DNA of 64,000 bases from Undibacterium sp. (GTDB taxonomy: Bacteria > Pseudomonadota > Gammaproteobacteria > Burkholderiales > Burkholderiaceae_D), in contig JAUSNO010000016.1 of the NCBI GenBank assembly GCA_030645915.1, forward strand, positions 62,001 to 126,000, in the 5' to 3' direction. A program made the translations under genes and the position numbers. Of the stretch, positions 16,089 through 24,711 are shown piece by piece; the first letter of the stretch is position 1, and each line of letters begins with the position of its first letter. The notes beneath the pieces are model-generated. The model had not been told where the DNA came from, did no database searches, and was given only the letters and a program-made list of their open reading frames with translations.

Positions 16089-18044
16089 TTAGGCCGTGGT
16101 GGTTTCATGGGTAAGTTCGTCGCTGACGCTACCACCCAGATAAGCTTCGATCACTTTAGGATCTGCCTGTACCGCTGCCGGTTTACCCTCTGCAATTTTT
16201 TGGCCAAAATCGAGCACGGTCACGGTATCGCAAATCGACATCACGACATCCATGTGGTGCTCGATCAGGATGATGGTAATGCTGTGCTCGCGTATCTTGC
16301 GGATGATGGCGATCAGTTCCTTGATGTCTGGCGCGGTCAGGCCTGCCGCCGGTTCATCTAGCAAGAGCAATTGCGGATTCAATGCCAGCGCACGGCCGAT
16401 TTCCAGCAAGCGCTGTTTGCCGTAAGGCAGATTGCGCGCCTCTTCATTGGCCAGATCACCCAGGCCAACAAAATTGAGGATGCTGGCAGCGCGCAGGCGG
16501 GCGGCTTTTTCTTCGCGCAGATAGCGTGGGGTATGCAGCATCACATCGAGCACATTGCTGCGGAAGGTGTGGTGCAAGCCGACCAGCACGTTTTCGGTCG
16601 AGGTCATTTCGCCGAATAGCTGCACGTTCTGGAAGGTACGTGCGACACCGCCCAAGGCGATGGCCGATGGCGTGTCGCCAGAAATCACGTGGCCGCAAAA
16701 CTCGACTTCACCCGCCGTCGGTTTATAAATGCCGGTCAGCACGTTCATCATGGTGCTCTTGCCAGAGCCGTTCGGCCCGATCAGGCCGTGTACCGTGCCT
16801 TTGTTGATCTGCAGGTCTACCTGGTTAAGTGCCTTCAAGCCGCCGAACTGCATCAATATTTGTTTGGCGTTGAGCAATGCACCGCTGCTGGTATAGACCG
16901 CTTTGACAATGGCGCTGTCATCGTCGGCGGCAATCTTGATTTCCTTGGCGATCAGATGTTTGGGGCCTTTGCCAAACAAGCCGTTGACGAATCCGACTAT
17001 GCCATCCTGCAAGTAGTAGACCACGAACAGGGTCATCAGACCGAAGACTGTCAGGCGCCAGTCGGTGATGTTTTCCAGCTTGTAGGAGAACATCGCCATC
17101 GCTACCGTTGCCACCACAGGCACCGCCAGTTCACGCACTGTCTTGCGTTTTTTGGCCAGCGTGATGCCAGCTGCAATGACACCGATGACGGCAGCAGCAG
17201 TGGCGATCTTGCGGAACAGTTCTATATCTGCCAGCAAGGACGGCAGCATGACCACGATCATCGCGCCTATCAATGAGCCGCTGCGTGTCTTGCGCCCACC
17301 CATGATCACGGCCAGCAAGAACATGATTGTCAGCTCGAAGTTGTAGGTATTCGGTGAAATATATTCTTCTGAATACGCGTACAGGCTGCCCGCCATACCT
17401 GCCAGCGCAGCGCTGATGACGAAGGCATATACCTTGTAGCGATACACCGAGACACCCATGCAATCGGAGGCGATCGGGCTGTCACGCAGCGCCTGAAAGG
17501 CGCGCCCCAGATGCGAGCGCAATATACGGTGCACCACGATCATCGCCAGCACCATCATCACCGCCACCAGATAGAAATAACCGACTTCGCCGAGTTTTTG
17601 GCCGAACAAGACCGGCTTGCTCAGCTTGATGCCCATCGGGCCTTCGGTCAGGAAGGTCATTTCATTGATCAGGATCTGGATGATGGTACCGAAGGCGAGC
17701 GTCACCATCGCCAGATAAGGCCCGGTCACGCGCAAGGCCGGCAAGGCCAATAAGGCGCCGAATACGGCAGTGACCGCGATACTGGCGGGCAGCGCCAGAA
17801 AAATGGGCAGGCCCAGCTTGAAGTAAAACACCCCGGTGGTGTACGAGCCGATGCCAAATAAACCGGCATGACCTAATGACACCTGGCCGGTATAGCCGAC
17901 CACGATATCGAGACCAAACAGCAAGATGGCGTAGATCAGGATGGTTTCTGCCAGATGCAGATAGTAGGGGTTACCCAATGCGATAGGCATCAGGCCTAAT
18001 GCGGCAATCCCTGCTATGGAAAGAATTAAGTTTTTTTTGCTCAT
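16089..18044 (-). CDS. livM-livG: Fused branched-chain amino-acid permease LivM and ATPase LivG
   Basis: A 651-residue fusion. Residues about 1-300 are a LivM-type permease with many membrane segments (IYAILLFGLDIVVGYTGQVS, then GHAGLFGIGSY). Further hydrophobic segments run to about 355. Residues about 390-645 are a LivG-type ABC ATPase with Walker A GPNGSGKS, signature-like LPYGKQRLLEIG and Walker B LLLLDEPAAGL, ending in the family-typical C-terminal tail. LivM and LivG are normally separate genes; the frame is open across the junction. The fusion fixes one permease to one ATPase, while LivH and LivF stay separate. It starts 9 bp after livH ends. Confidence 0.93.
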   Translation of the reverse strand: MSKKNLILSIAGIAALGLMPIALGNPYYLHLAETILIYAILLFGLDIVVGYTGQVSLGHAGLFGIGSYTTGVFYFKLGLPIFLALPASIAVTAVFGALLALPALRVTGPYLAMVTLAFGTIIQILINEMTFLTEGPMGIKLSKPVLFGQKLGEVGYFYLVAVMMVLAMIVVHRILRSHLGRAFQALRDSPIASDCMGVSVYRYKVYAFVISAALAGMAGSLYAYSEEYISPNTYNFELTIMFLLAVIMGGRKTRSGSLIGAMIVVMLPSLLADIELFRKIATAAAVIGVIAAGITLAKKRKTVRELAVPVVATVAMAMFSYKLENITDWRLTVFGLMTLFVVYYLQDGIVGFVNGLFGKGPKHLIAKEIKIAADDDSAIVKAVYTSSGALLNAKQILMQFGGLKALNQVDLQINKGTVHGLIGPNGSGKSTMMNVLTGIYKPTAGEVEFCGHVISGDTPSAIALGGVARTFQNVQLFGEMTSTENVLVGLHHTFRSNVLDVMLHTPRYLREEKAARLRAASILNFVGLGDLANEEARNLPYGKQRLLEIGRALALNPQLLLLDEPAAGLTAPDIKELIAIIRKIREHSITIILIEHHMDVVMSICDTVTVLDFGQKIAEGKPAAVQADPKVIEAYLGGSVSDELTHETTTA

Positions 18045-18053
18045 GTTGATCTC

Positions 18054-18944
18054 TTATACTTTTTTGATCGCGGCTTTGCCGAACAGGCCTGCGGGTTTGA
18101 TCGCCAATACCAGCAACAGCAGCACCAGGCCTGGCACTTCCTTGTAGCCGGTGGAGATATAAAATCCGGTCAGTGTCTCGGCGATACCGAGGATCAGGCC
18201 GCCGACGACGGCACCCATGCCTGAAGTTAAGCCACCGATAATGGCGACCGCAAACGCCTTTAATCCCAATGCAGAGCCCATCGTTGCACCTGTCAGCGTC
18301 AGCGGTGCCACCAGCACACCGGCAAACGCTGCCGTGGCAGACGACAGCGCATACGAGAAGGTGATGACCATGCGGGTATTGATACCCATCAGGCCGGCGG
18401 CATCACGGTCGTTTGACGTTGCCACCACGGCCTTGCCATAAATCGATTTGCGGTTGAACAGCTCTACCGCCATCATCATCGCCAGCGCACCGGCCACGAC
18501 CACTACCTGCATCGCCTGCACGTTGGCGCCGAGCACCTGAAATGGCGCTGCGGACAAAGGCGAAGGGAAGGTCAGGTCATCCTTGCCCCAGATATTCTCT
18601 GCGACATTCTTGAAGATAATCGCCAGGGCGATGGTTGACATGATCCAGCCAAATTCCGATTTGATCTTGATCGCCGGGCGTACGCCTATCCATTCCACCA
18701 CGACACCTTGCAGGGCGCCAAAAACGATAACGATAGGGATCATCAGCCAGTAATTCATATACGGGCCGCCATGAATAGTGCCGACCAGGCTGAGACCCAC
18801 CAGGGCGCCAAGCATCAGCGATTCACCCTGACCGAAATTGAGTGTGCCGGAAGTGGCGAAGGTGAGTTGGTAGCCGAAGGCAATGACAGCGTAAATCATG
18901 CCGAGCGCGATACCGCTGAATACAAGCTGTAACAAAATGTCCAT
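18054..18944 (-). CDS. livH: Branched-chain amino-acid ABC transporter permease
   Basis: A 296-residue inner-membrane permease of the LivH type, with about eight hydrophobic segments. Typical family motifs are LNFGQGESLMLGA near residues 36-48 and the ending AIKPAGLFGK. It forms the transmembrane pore with the LivM part of the next gene. It lies second in the operon, 159 bp after livK; that gap holds a hairpin. Confidence 0.94.
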   Translation of the reverse strand: MDILLQLVFSGIALGMIYAVIAFGYQLTFATSGTLNFGQGESLMLGALVGLSLVGTIHGGPYMNYWLMIPIVIVFGALQGVVVEWIGVRPAIKIKSEFGWIMSTIALAIIFKNVAENIWGKDDLTFPSPLSAAPFQVLGANVQAMQVVVVAGALAMMMAVELFNRKSIYGKAVVATSNDRDAAGLMGINTRMVITFSYALSSATAAFAGVLVAPLTLTGATMGSALGLKAFAVAIIGGLTSGMGAVVGGLILGIAETLTGFYISTGYKEVPGLVLLLLVLAIKPAGLFGKAAIKKV

Positions 18945-19047
18945 TTTTATTCATCCAATGGAGTGCAGCTGATCAGCCGTTTTTCAGTGCGTGTCGGTGC
19001 CCGACAAGACTAAACCCACGGCCGGAAAACTGCATTACTTAAGAAAA

Positions 19048-19077
19048 GGGTCAGACCTGAAGAGCAAGGGCTGACCC
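19048..19077 (-). terminator. Hairpin between livK and livH
   Basis: Arms GGGTCAG (19048-19054) and CTGACCC (19071-19077) with a 16-base loop. There is no long T run on the minus strand. It most likely acts as a partial terminator or 3' stabiliser that keeps binding-protein mRNA above transporter mRNA, a common arrangement in such operons. This is inference. Confidence 0.5.
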
Positions 19078-19103
19078 GAAAAGATCACACGTAGTGGGGT
19101 AAT

Positions 19104-20261
19104 TTATTTGGCGTGGACGATACGACCATCTTTCGCTTCGCCCATTACCGGCATGCCAGGCTTGATCGCTTCATGATCATCGTGGGTAAATGGCTTGCTG
19201 TATGTGGTGACGACACCTTCGACTTTTTCGGTCAGGTTTTCCAGCGCTTCACGCACTTTCACGCCATCGGTATTGCCGGCTTGCTTGATGGCCGCTGCCA
19301 GCAGATACACCGAGTCATAGCCTTGCGCCGCGGAGACTGGCGATGGAATGCGATCGACTTTATAGGCCTTTTGATAGGCTTCGATGAAGGCCTTGCGTTT
19401 TGGCGTGTTTGGCTCCTGGATGAAGGTTTGCGGCATCAATGCGCCGTCGCCATTCTTGCCGGCGTTGTCGAGGAAGTTACCCATGGATAAAGTCCAGCTG
19501 CCGATCATCGGTACTTTCCAGCCGAGTTTTTCCATGCCGTTGGCAATCTGCGCCAGCTCCGGGCCGATACCGTAAGTCAGCACAGCTTGCGCGCCACCCT
19601 GTTTTGCCTTGAGCAACTGGGCAGTCATATCGACGTCTTTGATATTGTATTTTTCAACGGCGACTGGCTTGATGCCCTTGGCTGTCAGCGCCTTTTCCAG
19701 ATCTTCGCGGCCCAGCTGGCCGTAGTTGGTGGAGTCAGCCAGAATCGCGACCTTGGTGTATTTGCGCTTGGTGATCGCTTCGTCGACGATCATGGCAGAC
19801 TGGATGGTGTCGTTGGCGGCAGTGCGGAAAATGTAATTGTCTTTGTGCTCAGGCGGCAAAAATTGCTTGGTGACGATACTGCCGGTGGCAACGTTATTCA
19901 TGACAGGAATTTTCGCTTCCTGGTAAAAACGCTGCGAGGCCAATGACACGCCCGTGTTGATGTAGCCGACTGTCGCTGCGACTTTTTCTTTATTGATCAG
20001 CTCTTGCGCTACCTGTACGCCACGCTCATTTTTCGCTTCGTCATCGCGTTCGATCAATTGCAGCTGGCGTCCCAATACACCGCCCTTGGCATTGATCTCG
20101 CCGACCGCCAGCTTGACGCCGTCACGCATCGAGACGCCCATAGGCGCAGAGCCGCCGGTAAATGGACCGGTCACGCCGATCTTGATAGGGTCAGCGGCAA
20201 TGCCGGCAACAGCCCAGCTGAGTAACGCCGATGCAACGAGTGATTTCATTTTGAATGACAT
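19104..20261 (-). CDS. livK: Branched-chain amino-acid ABC transporter substrate-binding protein
   Basis: A 385-residue periplasmic binding protein of the Leu/Ile/Val (type I fold) family, which delivers substrate to LivH and LivM. A signal peptide (about 1-22, ending AVAGIAA) precedes DPIKIGVTGPFTGG, a typical start of the mature protein. Family motifs include AGGVLGRQLQL-like KGGVLGRQLQLIERDD and AATVGYINTGV. GGAG lies nine bases upstream of the ATG. It is the first gene of the operon. The exact ligand cannot be told from sequence. Confidence 0.94.
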   Translation of the reverse strand: MSFKMKSLVASALLSWAVAGIAADPIKIGVTGPFTGGSAPMGVSMRDGVKLAVGEINAKGGVLGRQLQLIERDDEAKNERGVQVAQELINKEKVAATVGYINTGVSLASQRFYQEAKIPVMNNVATGSIVTKQFLPPEHKDNYIFRTAANDTIQSAMIVDEAITKRKYTKVAILADSTNYGQLGREDLEKALTAKGIKPVAVEKYNIKDVDMTAQLLKAKQGGAQAVLTYGIGPELAQIANGMEKLGWKVPMIGSWTLSMGNFLDNAGKNGDGALMPQTFIQEPNTPKRKAFIEAYQKAYKVDRIPSPVSAAQGYDSVYLLAAAIKQAGNTDGVKVREALENLTEKVEGVVTTYSKPFTHDDHEAIKPGMPVMGEAKDGRIVHAK

Positions 20262-20671
20262 GTCGGTCTCCGATTTATTGTGATTGCTAATGACGAGAAT
20301 AAAAGCATTTATATTTACTGCTCTGACAAATTAACAGAAAACGGGTTTTGCTATGCAGCATATTCAGGCTAAGTGAAACTACGTAGATCAGCTTGCTTTA
20401 ATAAAATAAAAAAACAGGTAAATGGATGGATTCCCTCGTAAGCCCAGAGACTCATTCAAAAATTATAGGAAATTGAAAATGAAAATGTGCTGATTTTTTT
20501 CAAATAAATATAAATATTCATTTGAACTAAGAATTTTTTTCATCTATCCGGCGCATGGACTTTGCCGATTGCGGCAAAAATGACACATACCTGGTTGAGC
20601 CATGGCATGAATGTTTTAAAAAATCATGGTTTTTGGATAACGAGTGCGCTTGGCAGCGCTTTGTAGACGGC
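20262..20671. other. AT-rich gap upstream of livK
   Basis: The 410 bp between livK and the small membrane-protein gene are AT-rich, especially 20400-20550, and presumably hold the liv promoter. The only clear structure is a short stem TTTGCCG/CGGCAAA (20561-20578), without a T run. I find no supported gene. Confidence 0.4.
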
Positions 20672-21091
20672 TTAGTTGATCTTGTTGGAAAGCCACTTCT
20701 TTGCCAGGTGCCCGCCAAATAGCGCGACCGGCAGTGTGCTTGTATAAGCGATGGCGTTGTACCAGAATGGGGCATCGTTTTCCATGATGACACCAATAAG
20801 CATGGCGACCAGGCCAAACGCCGCCGCATTGAAATAGGGATATGTTCTGGCGATTCTGGCGGCGAGATAGGCGCCGAATATCGTCGTTGCGCTGCCGAAC
20901 AGCAACGACCCCATCAGGTAACCGGGGCTCTGGGTGACGGCGAGGATGGCGGTGTGGACTTGATCGGCATTTAAGCCGTCCGGCAGTTGATCTCCGGCAA
21001 AAATAGTGAGCAAGAGTATGCCGCCTATCGTGTCCAGGACGAGCATAAAAGGTATCGCGATGAGAATTCCCCTGATGCTGATTCGTGTCAT
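20672..21091 (-). CDS. Small membrane protein, unknown function
   Basis: A 139-residue protein I do not recognise. It has four hydrophobic segments (about residues 8-30, 55-78, 85-103 and 108-127), so it should be a small inner-membrane protein. Notable motifs are SPGYLMGSLLFGSATTIFGA and NDAPFWYNAIAY. It lies 68 bp after the glutathione-transferase gene on the same strand and could be co-transcribed with it. No ribosome site is strong. It is probably real, because its hydrophobic pattern and start are coherent and the other frames here are not. Confidence 0.65.
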   Translation of the reverse strand: MTRISIRGILIAIPFMLVLDTIGGILLLTIFAGDQLPDGLNADQVHTAILAVTQSPGYLMGSLLFGSATTIFGAYLAARIARTYPYFNAAAFGLVAMLIGVIMENDAPFWYNAIAYTSTLPVALFGGHLAKKWLSNKIN

Positions 21092-21159
21092 TGTCTAGCC
21101 TTGTTCTTTGATGAAATCGTGTCTCGCGCCAACGCTGGCGGAATTTTACGCATACGATG

Positions 21160-21843
21160 TTACGCGCTACGCTGATCAGACAAGATCGTACCCGCCGCCA
21201 GCGCTGCTGCCTCATGACTTGCTTCGCGCCAGGTTTCTTTCAAAGCTTCGGCTTCCCAATGGCGCATTGCATTGCCCGACAAGACATGTTGCGCATAGGC
21301 CGCCGCTTTTTCGTTGAGCGCGAGACCATACGTTTGCGCGCGGAAAACCACCGGGGCAAAGAAGGCATCTACCGCGGTATATTTTTCACCTGCCAGAAAC
21401 GGGCCGCCAAAGCGGTTGAGCCCTTCAGCCCATAGTTCATTGAGCCGGTCGATATCGCGCTGAACATCGGCAGATGTTTCTGTCATGCGTATCCGCAAGC
21501 CTACATGCATAGGGCAAGTCTGGCGCAGCGCGCCAAAGCCTGAATGCATTTCAGCTGCGGCACAGCGCGCCCAGATACGGGCCTTGGGATCTGCTGGCCA
21601 GACGCCATCGTGCCTCTCGGCCAGAAATTCTGTGATGCCGAGGGAATCCCATACCACCGCGTCGCCGTGATGCAGGCAGGGCACTTTGCCGGCGGGAGAG
21701 AATGTTCTGAAGGCATCCCAATTCACGTCATTGTCAAAAGTGACGGTCTTTTCTTCAAAGGGAATACCGAGTTCGCGCATCAGCACCCAGGGGCGCAACG
21801 ACCAGGACGAGTAATTTTTATTGGCGATATAGAGTGTGTACAT
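21160..21843 (-). CDS. Glutathione S-transferase family protein
   Basis: A 227-residue soluble glutathione transferase. The N-terminal thioredoxin-like domain (about residues 1-80) opens with YTLYIANKNYSSWSLRPWV, where Ser12 or Ser13 is a candidate catalytic residue, and includes GKVPCLHHGDAVVWDSLGI, the usual cis-Pro and glutathione-contact segment. The all-helical C-terminal domain covers about 90-215. The pattern resembles zeta-like or YfcF-like proteins, but the subclass cannot be fixed. It probably detoxifies electrophiles; the substrate is unknown. Confidence 0.88.
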   Translation of the reverse strand: MYTLYIANKNYSSWSLRPWVLMRELGIPFEEKTVTFDNDVNWDAFRTFSPAGKVPCLHHGDAVVWDSLGITEFLAERHDGVWPADPKARIWARCAAAEMHSGFGALRQTCPMHVGLRIRMTETSADVQRDIDRLNELWAEGLNRFGGPFLAGEKYTAVDAFFAPVVFRAQTYGLALNEKAAAYAQHVLSGNAMRHWEAEALKETWREASHEAAALAAGTILSDQRSA

Positions 21844-21992
21844 AATCTGATGGAGTTGGGCAGGCTAAGAACTCGTGAGTGGATACCAGCATGCGCAGAG
21901 CAGCCTGGCAGTATAAATATTACAGGCAAAACGGTGGTAGCGAAGCGGATTAAACCTACCGTCTGTTCATAAAAAAATAAGCATGGCGTCAG

Positions 21993-22053
21993 CACGCAAT
22001 ACCCATGCGGGTTTGCGGGCAATGTGCTCGCAAACCCGCATGGGTATTGCGTG
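21993..22053. repeat. Palindromic repeat family, copy 3
   Basis: Perfect 25-bp arms (21993-22017 and 22029-22053) around an 11-base loop; the left arm begins CACGCAATACCCATGCGGG. Compared with copy 1, the change ACTATCC to AATACCC is matched in the right arm (GGGTATT), keeping the stem intact. It lies between the NHL-M23 gene and the glutathione-transferase gene. Confidence 0.9.
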
Positions 22054-22087
22054 TCGGGCCTGCCATTGTTTGATATTGAGGGCAGGT

Positions 22088-24460
22088 TTACTCCACCCTG
22101 ATCGCCAGGTCGCGCCCGCTGCTGGCCTGGTTGCCGGCATAATCGGCAGCCAGGATGCGAATCAGGTAGTCGCCGGCTGGCACTTCATGCAATTGCCAAA
22201 AGCCGGTTTTGGCATGGCCATCGCGCACGACGTTGGTGACGTTGTAAAGGAAACGCGTCGAGGCGTTGCCGTGCACCGTGATGCCGCTTTGCTCGGCATA
22301 GGCGATCTTCACCGCTTCTTCATCGGCGGGCAGGCGGTTGAATTCGAGGTTGATGCGCGGCTGTTCGTACCCGGCCAACGGCGTGCCATTGTTTTGCAAA
22401 ATCTGGTAACCCACCTGATACAGGCCCAGGCGGCGGCGCTTGGCGTTGCCATCGGCCTGATCATAGGCGTCGACAATGATGCTCACCGCGCCCAATGAAC
22501 GAGCAATCGCGAGGCGTTTATCGTGTTTCTTTTTGCTCAGTGCCTGCCCGCTTTGATCAACAATCATGATGTCTTCTATGGTAGGGATGACCTCGTCCTT
22601 AAATCCCTTGAAGGACAAACTCAGCGGGTTGACGACCTGGCCTGCCGGGTTGTAATTGAGATGCACGTGATACATGCGGTTGACCGTGCCCAGCGTGTCG
22701 CCTACCTGAAACCGGGTGCCGCGTTTGATGCGTATCTGTGCTAACTTATTTTGCTTGCCTTGATTATCTTGCTCATCGTTGATCAGCGTAAATCGGGCCG
22801 GATCAAGCGGCGTATCGTCAGCCGCGCGCCCAACGCGCATGTGGATGTAGGACATGGTGGCGATGCGCATGCCTTCGTTGAGGCCATTGATCCCCCAGGC
22901 CGGCAGCGGGCTGCTGATTTTTTCGCTGGCAACCGCCACCACAGCAGCGCCCATGGCTGCCTGCATGTCGAGGCCGCGATGAAAATGATCGCGGCTTTCG
23001 CCCTCGTAATTGCCACGCACTTCACCGATAGTGCCGACCACTTCGCGCGGCTGATTCTGCGGTTTCAGCGGCCACGGAAAGCTAGCGGTCGCGGGCGCAG
23101 CGGCGGCGCTGCTCTCGAGTACTGGCGGCATGACCGTTGCCACTGGTGTTGCTACCGGTGTTGCCACCGATATTGCTGGTGGATTGCTTGCCTTCGGCAT
23201 GATCTTGCGCACGGCAAAGTTGGTGGCGTCAGTGACGATCAGGCTGCCCGCTTTATCGATCGCGATACCGACCGGACGTTGCAGGCGCAGGCTGATGTCG
23301 TCGCCGCTGACGATATCAATGTCGATCCCTGTCAAGCCGCGCAACTCGTTGCCTGGCGATATTTGCAGAATGCGGCCGTTAGACATTTCGCCCACATACA
23401 GAAACCCATCGTGGGTCAGGGCCAGGCCGATAGGGCGTTTCATCAATGCATCCTGGTCTTCCGGCAAGGCGCGTGTCACGGTTGTCACCTCGCCCGCGCC
23501 ACTTATCTTGCGGATGGCGTTGTTTCTGGTATCGGCAATAAACAGCTCGCCTTTGGCATTGATGACCAGGGCGCAGGGCGTATCGAATAAGGCGTCTTGC
23601 GCCAGACCATCCTGATATCCGGGCCGAGCGCCGCCGGCGATGGTGCTGACCTGGCCATCAGGCGAGATGAGGCGAATCTTGTCGTTGTAGGTATCGGCCA
23701 CATACACCTTGCCGGTCTTGTCAACGGCAACACCAATCGGGCCATTGAATTGCGCCTCTGCGGCGGCCCCATCGAGATAACCCGGCTTGCCATTGCCCGC
23801 CAGCGTGCTTACCATTCCCTGTGGAGTGATTTTGCGGATGGCGTTATTGCCGGTGTCGGCCACATAGATATTGCCGGCGTCATCGATCGCCAGAGCCGAT
23901 GGGGTATGGAAGGCGGCGGCGCTTGCTAATCCATCCGCGTAACCTTCGTGCGAACCCGCAAAAGTCGTGACCACACCAGCCGGCGTGATTTTGCGGATGC
24001 GATTATTCTCGCCCGCATCGGCCACATAGATATTGCCCTGCCGGTCCAGCACCAGGCCGAACGGATCGCCGAAACGCGCCTGCGCAGCCTGTCCAGCCGG
24101 CACATCAAGCAGGCCAGAGCTGCCGCCACCGGATAATGGCGTGACCTGCGCGGGCCAGCCAAGAACGGTGGGAGCCGCTTTCTTTGTCACCAGCGCAAGC
24201 AGGGCGGCAGGACCGGTGCCGCGCTGGATGACAAAATAAGTAAGGACTGTACCTGCAAGCAATAAGGCGATGATAAGGAATCTGGAAATTTGTCTGGACA
24301 CGTGAATCTGACGCTTGAATGTTGGCAAGACGCGCAGCTTATCAATTATTGGGCGATCTGCACACTTTTTTAACCGAGAATTTCCATTGGGATTTGAGAT
24401 GATGATGGATGCACTTTTCGAGGCAGTTTTGGCGTGAATGAGGCACTCATGGCTAGCCAT
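22088..24460 (-). CDS. NHL-repeat protein fused to an M23-like peptidase domain
   Basis: A protein of about 790 residues. A membrane anchor (FLIIALLLAGTVLTYFVIQR, about residues 60-80) puts the rest in the periplasm. Five or six NHL-type repeats follow (about 110-430), each with the pattern GNIYVADTGNNAIRKITP, forming a predicted beta-propeller. After a Pro/Ala/Val linker comes an M23 (LytM-like) domain with HRGLDM (HxxxD, near 492) and YHVHLN (HxH, near 598), so the zinc ligands look intact. A beta-rich tail ends the protein. The start is unsure: ATG 24460 gives an odd N-terminal tail, and GTG 24301 would place the anchor near the N-terminus. It may act on or bind peptidoglycan; I know no characterised protein with this order. 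Confidence 0.8.
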   Translation of the reverse strand: MASHECLIHAKTASKSASIIISNPNGNSRLKKCADRPIIDKLRVLPTFKRQIHVSRQISRFLIIALLLAGTVLTYFVIQRGTGPAALLALVTKKAAPTVLGWPAQVTPLSGGGSSGLLDVPAGQAAQARFGDPFGLVLDRQGNIYVADAGENNRIRKITPAGVVTTFAGSHEGYADGLASAAAFHTPSALAIDDAGNIYVADTGNNAIRKITPQGMVSTLAGNGKPGYLDGAAAEAQFNGPIGVAVDKTGKVYVADTYNDKIRLISPDGQVSTIAGGARPGYQDGLAQDALFDTPCALVINAKGELFIADTRNNAIRKISGAGEVTTVTRALPEDQDALMKRPIGLALTHDGFLYVGEMSNGRILQISPGNELRGLTGIDIDIVSGDDISLRLQRPVGIAIDKAGSLIVTDATNFAVRKIMPKASNPPAISVATPVATPVATVMPPVLESSAAAAPATASFPWPLKPQNQPREVVGTIGEVRGNYEGESRDHFHRGLDMQAAMGAAVVAVASEKISSPLPAWGINGLNEGMRIATMSYIHMRVGRAADDTPLDPARFTLINDEQDNQGKQNKLAQIRIKRGTRFQVGDTLGTVNRMYHVHLNYNPAGQVVNPLSLSFKGFKDEVIPTIEDIMIVDQSGQALSKKKHDKRLAIARSLGAVSIIVDAYDQADGNAKRRRLGLYQVGYQILQNNGTPLAGYEQPRINLEFNRLPADEEAVKIAYAEQSGITVHGNASTRFLYNVTNVVRDGHAKTGFWQLHEVPAGDYLIRILAADYAGNQASSGRDLAIRVE

Positions 24461-24558
24461 GAGCAACGAAGAACGGCAAAAATGACCGAAAATGCGCCGT
24501 CAGCGCTCAAATAGCACCTCTGGTGCGCCCAATGGAAAATCTCGGTTTAAGTGGCAAC

Positions 24559-24629
24559 GCCAGCACGCAATGTTGATGCGCCTTGCAGAGCAACATGGCT
24601 GGAAACCCGCATGGATAGTGCGCTCTGGC
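24559..24629. repeat. Palindromic repeat family, copy 4 (decayed)
   Basis: The left half reads GCCAGCACGCAATGTTGATG and the right half AAACCCGCATGGATAGTGCG then CTCTGGC. The halves pair only partly. The right half carries GGCTGGAAACCCGC, also found in copy 6 and, inverted, in copy 7. It lies in the divergent gap between the NHL-M23 gene and the YbiB-like gene. Confidence 0.7.
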
Positions 24630-24711
24630 CGGGTGCCTGTTTTATTTTGAACGGATCAGGACTGATGTGAAGCGCTTTGCCAGTCGCCGTCGCCCGGTGT
24701 AAGCTATCGCC

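Noticed and set aside
20561-20580. TTTGCCG/CGGCAAA stem as a terminator for the small membrane-protein gene
   Set aside because: The stem is short and has no T run on the minus strand.
22751-23590. A 279-codon frame opposite the NHL-M23 gene
   Set aside because: It is a shadow created by the repetitive coding strand; the NHL repeats on the minus strand explain the sequence.
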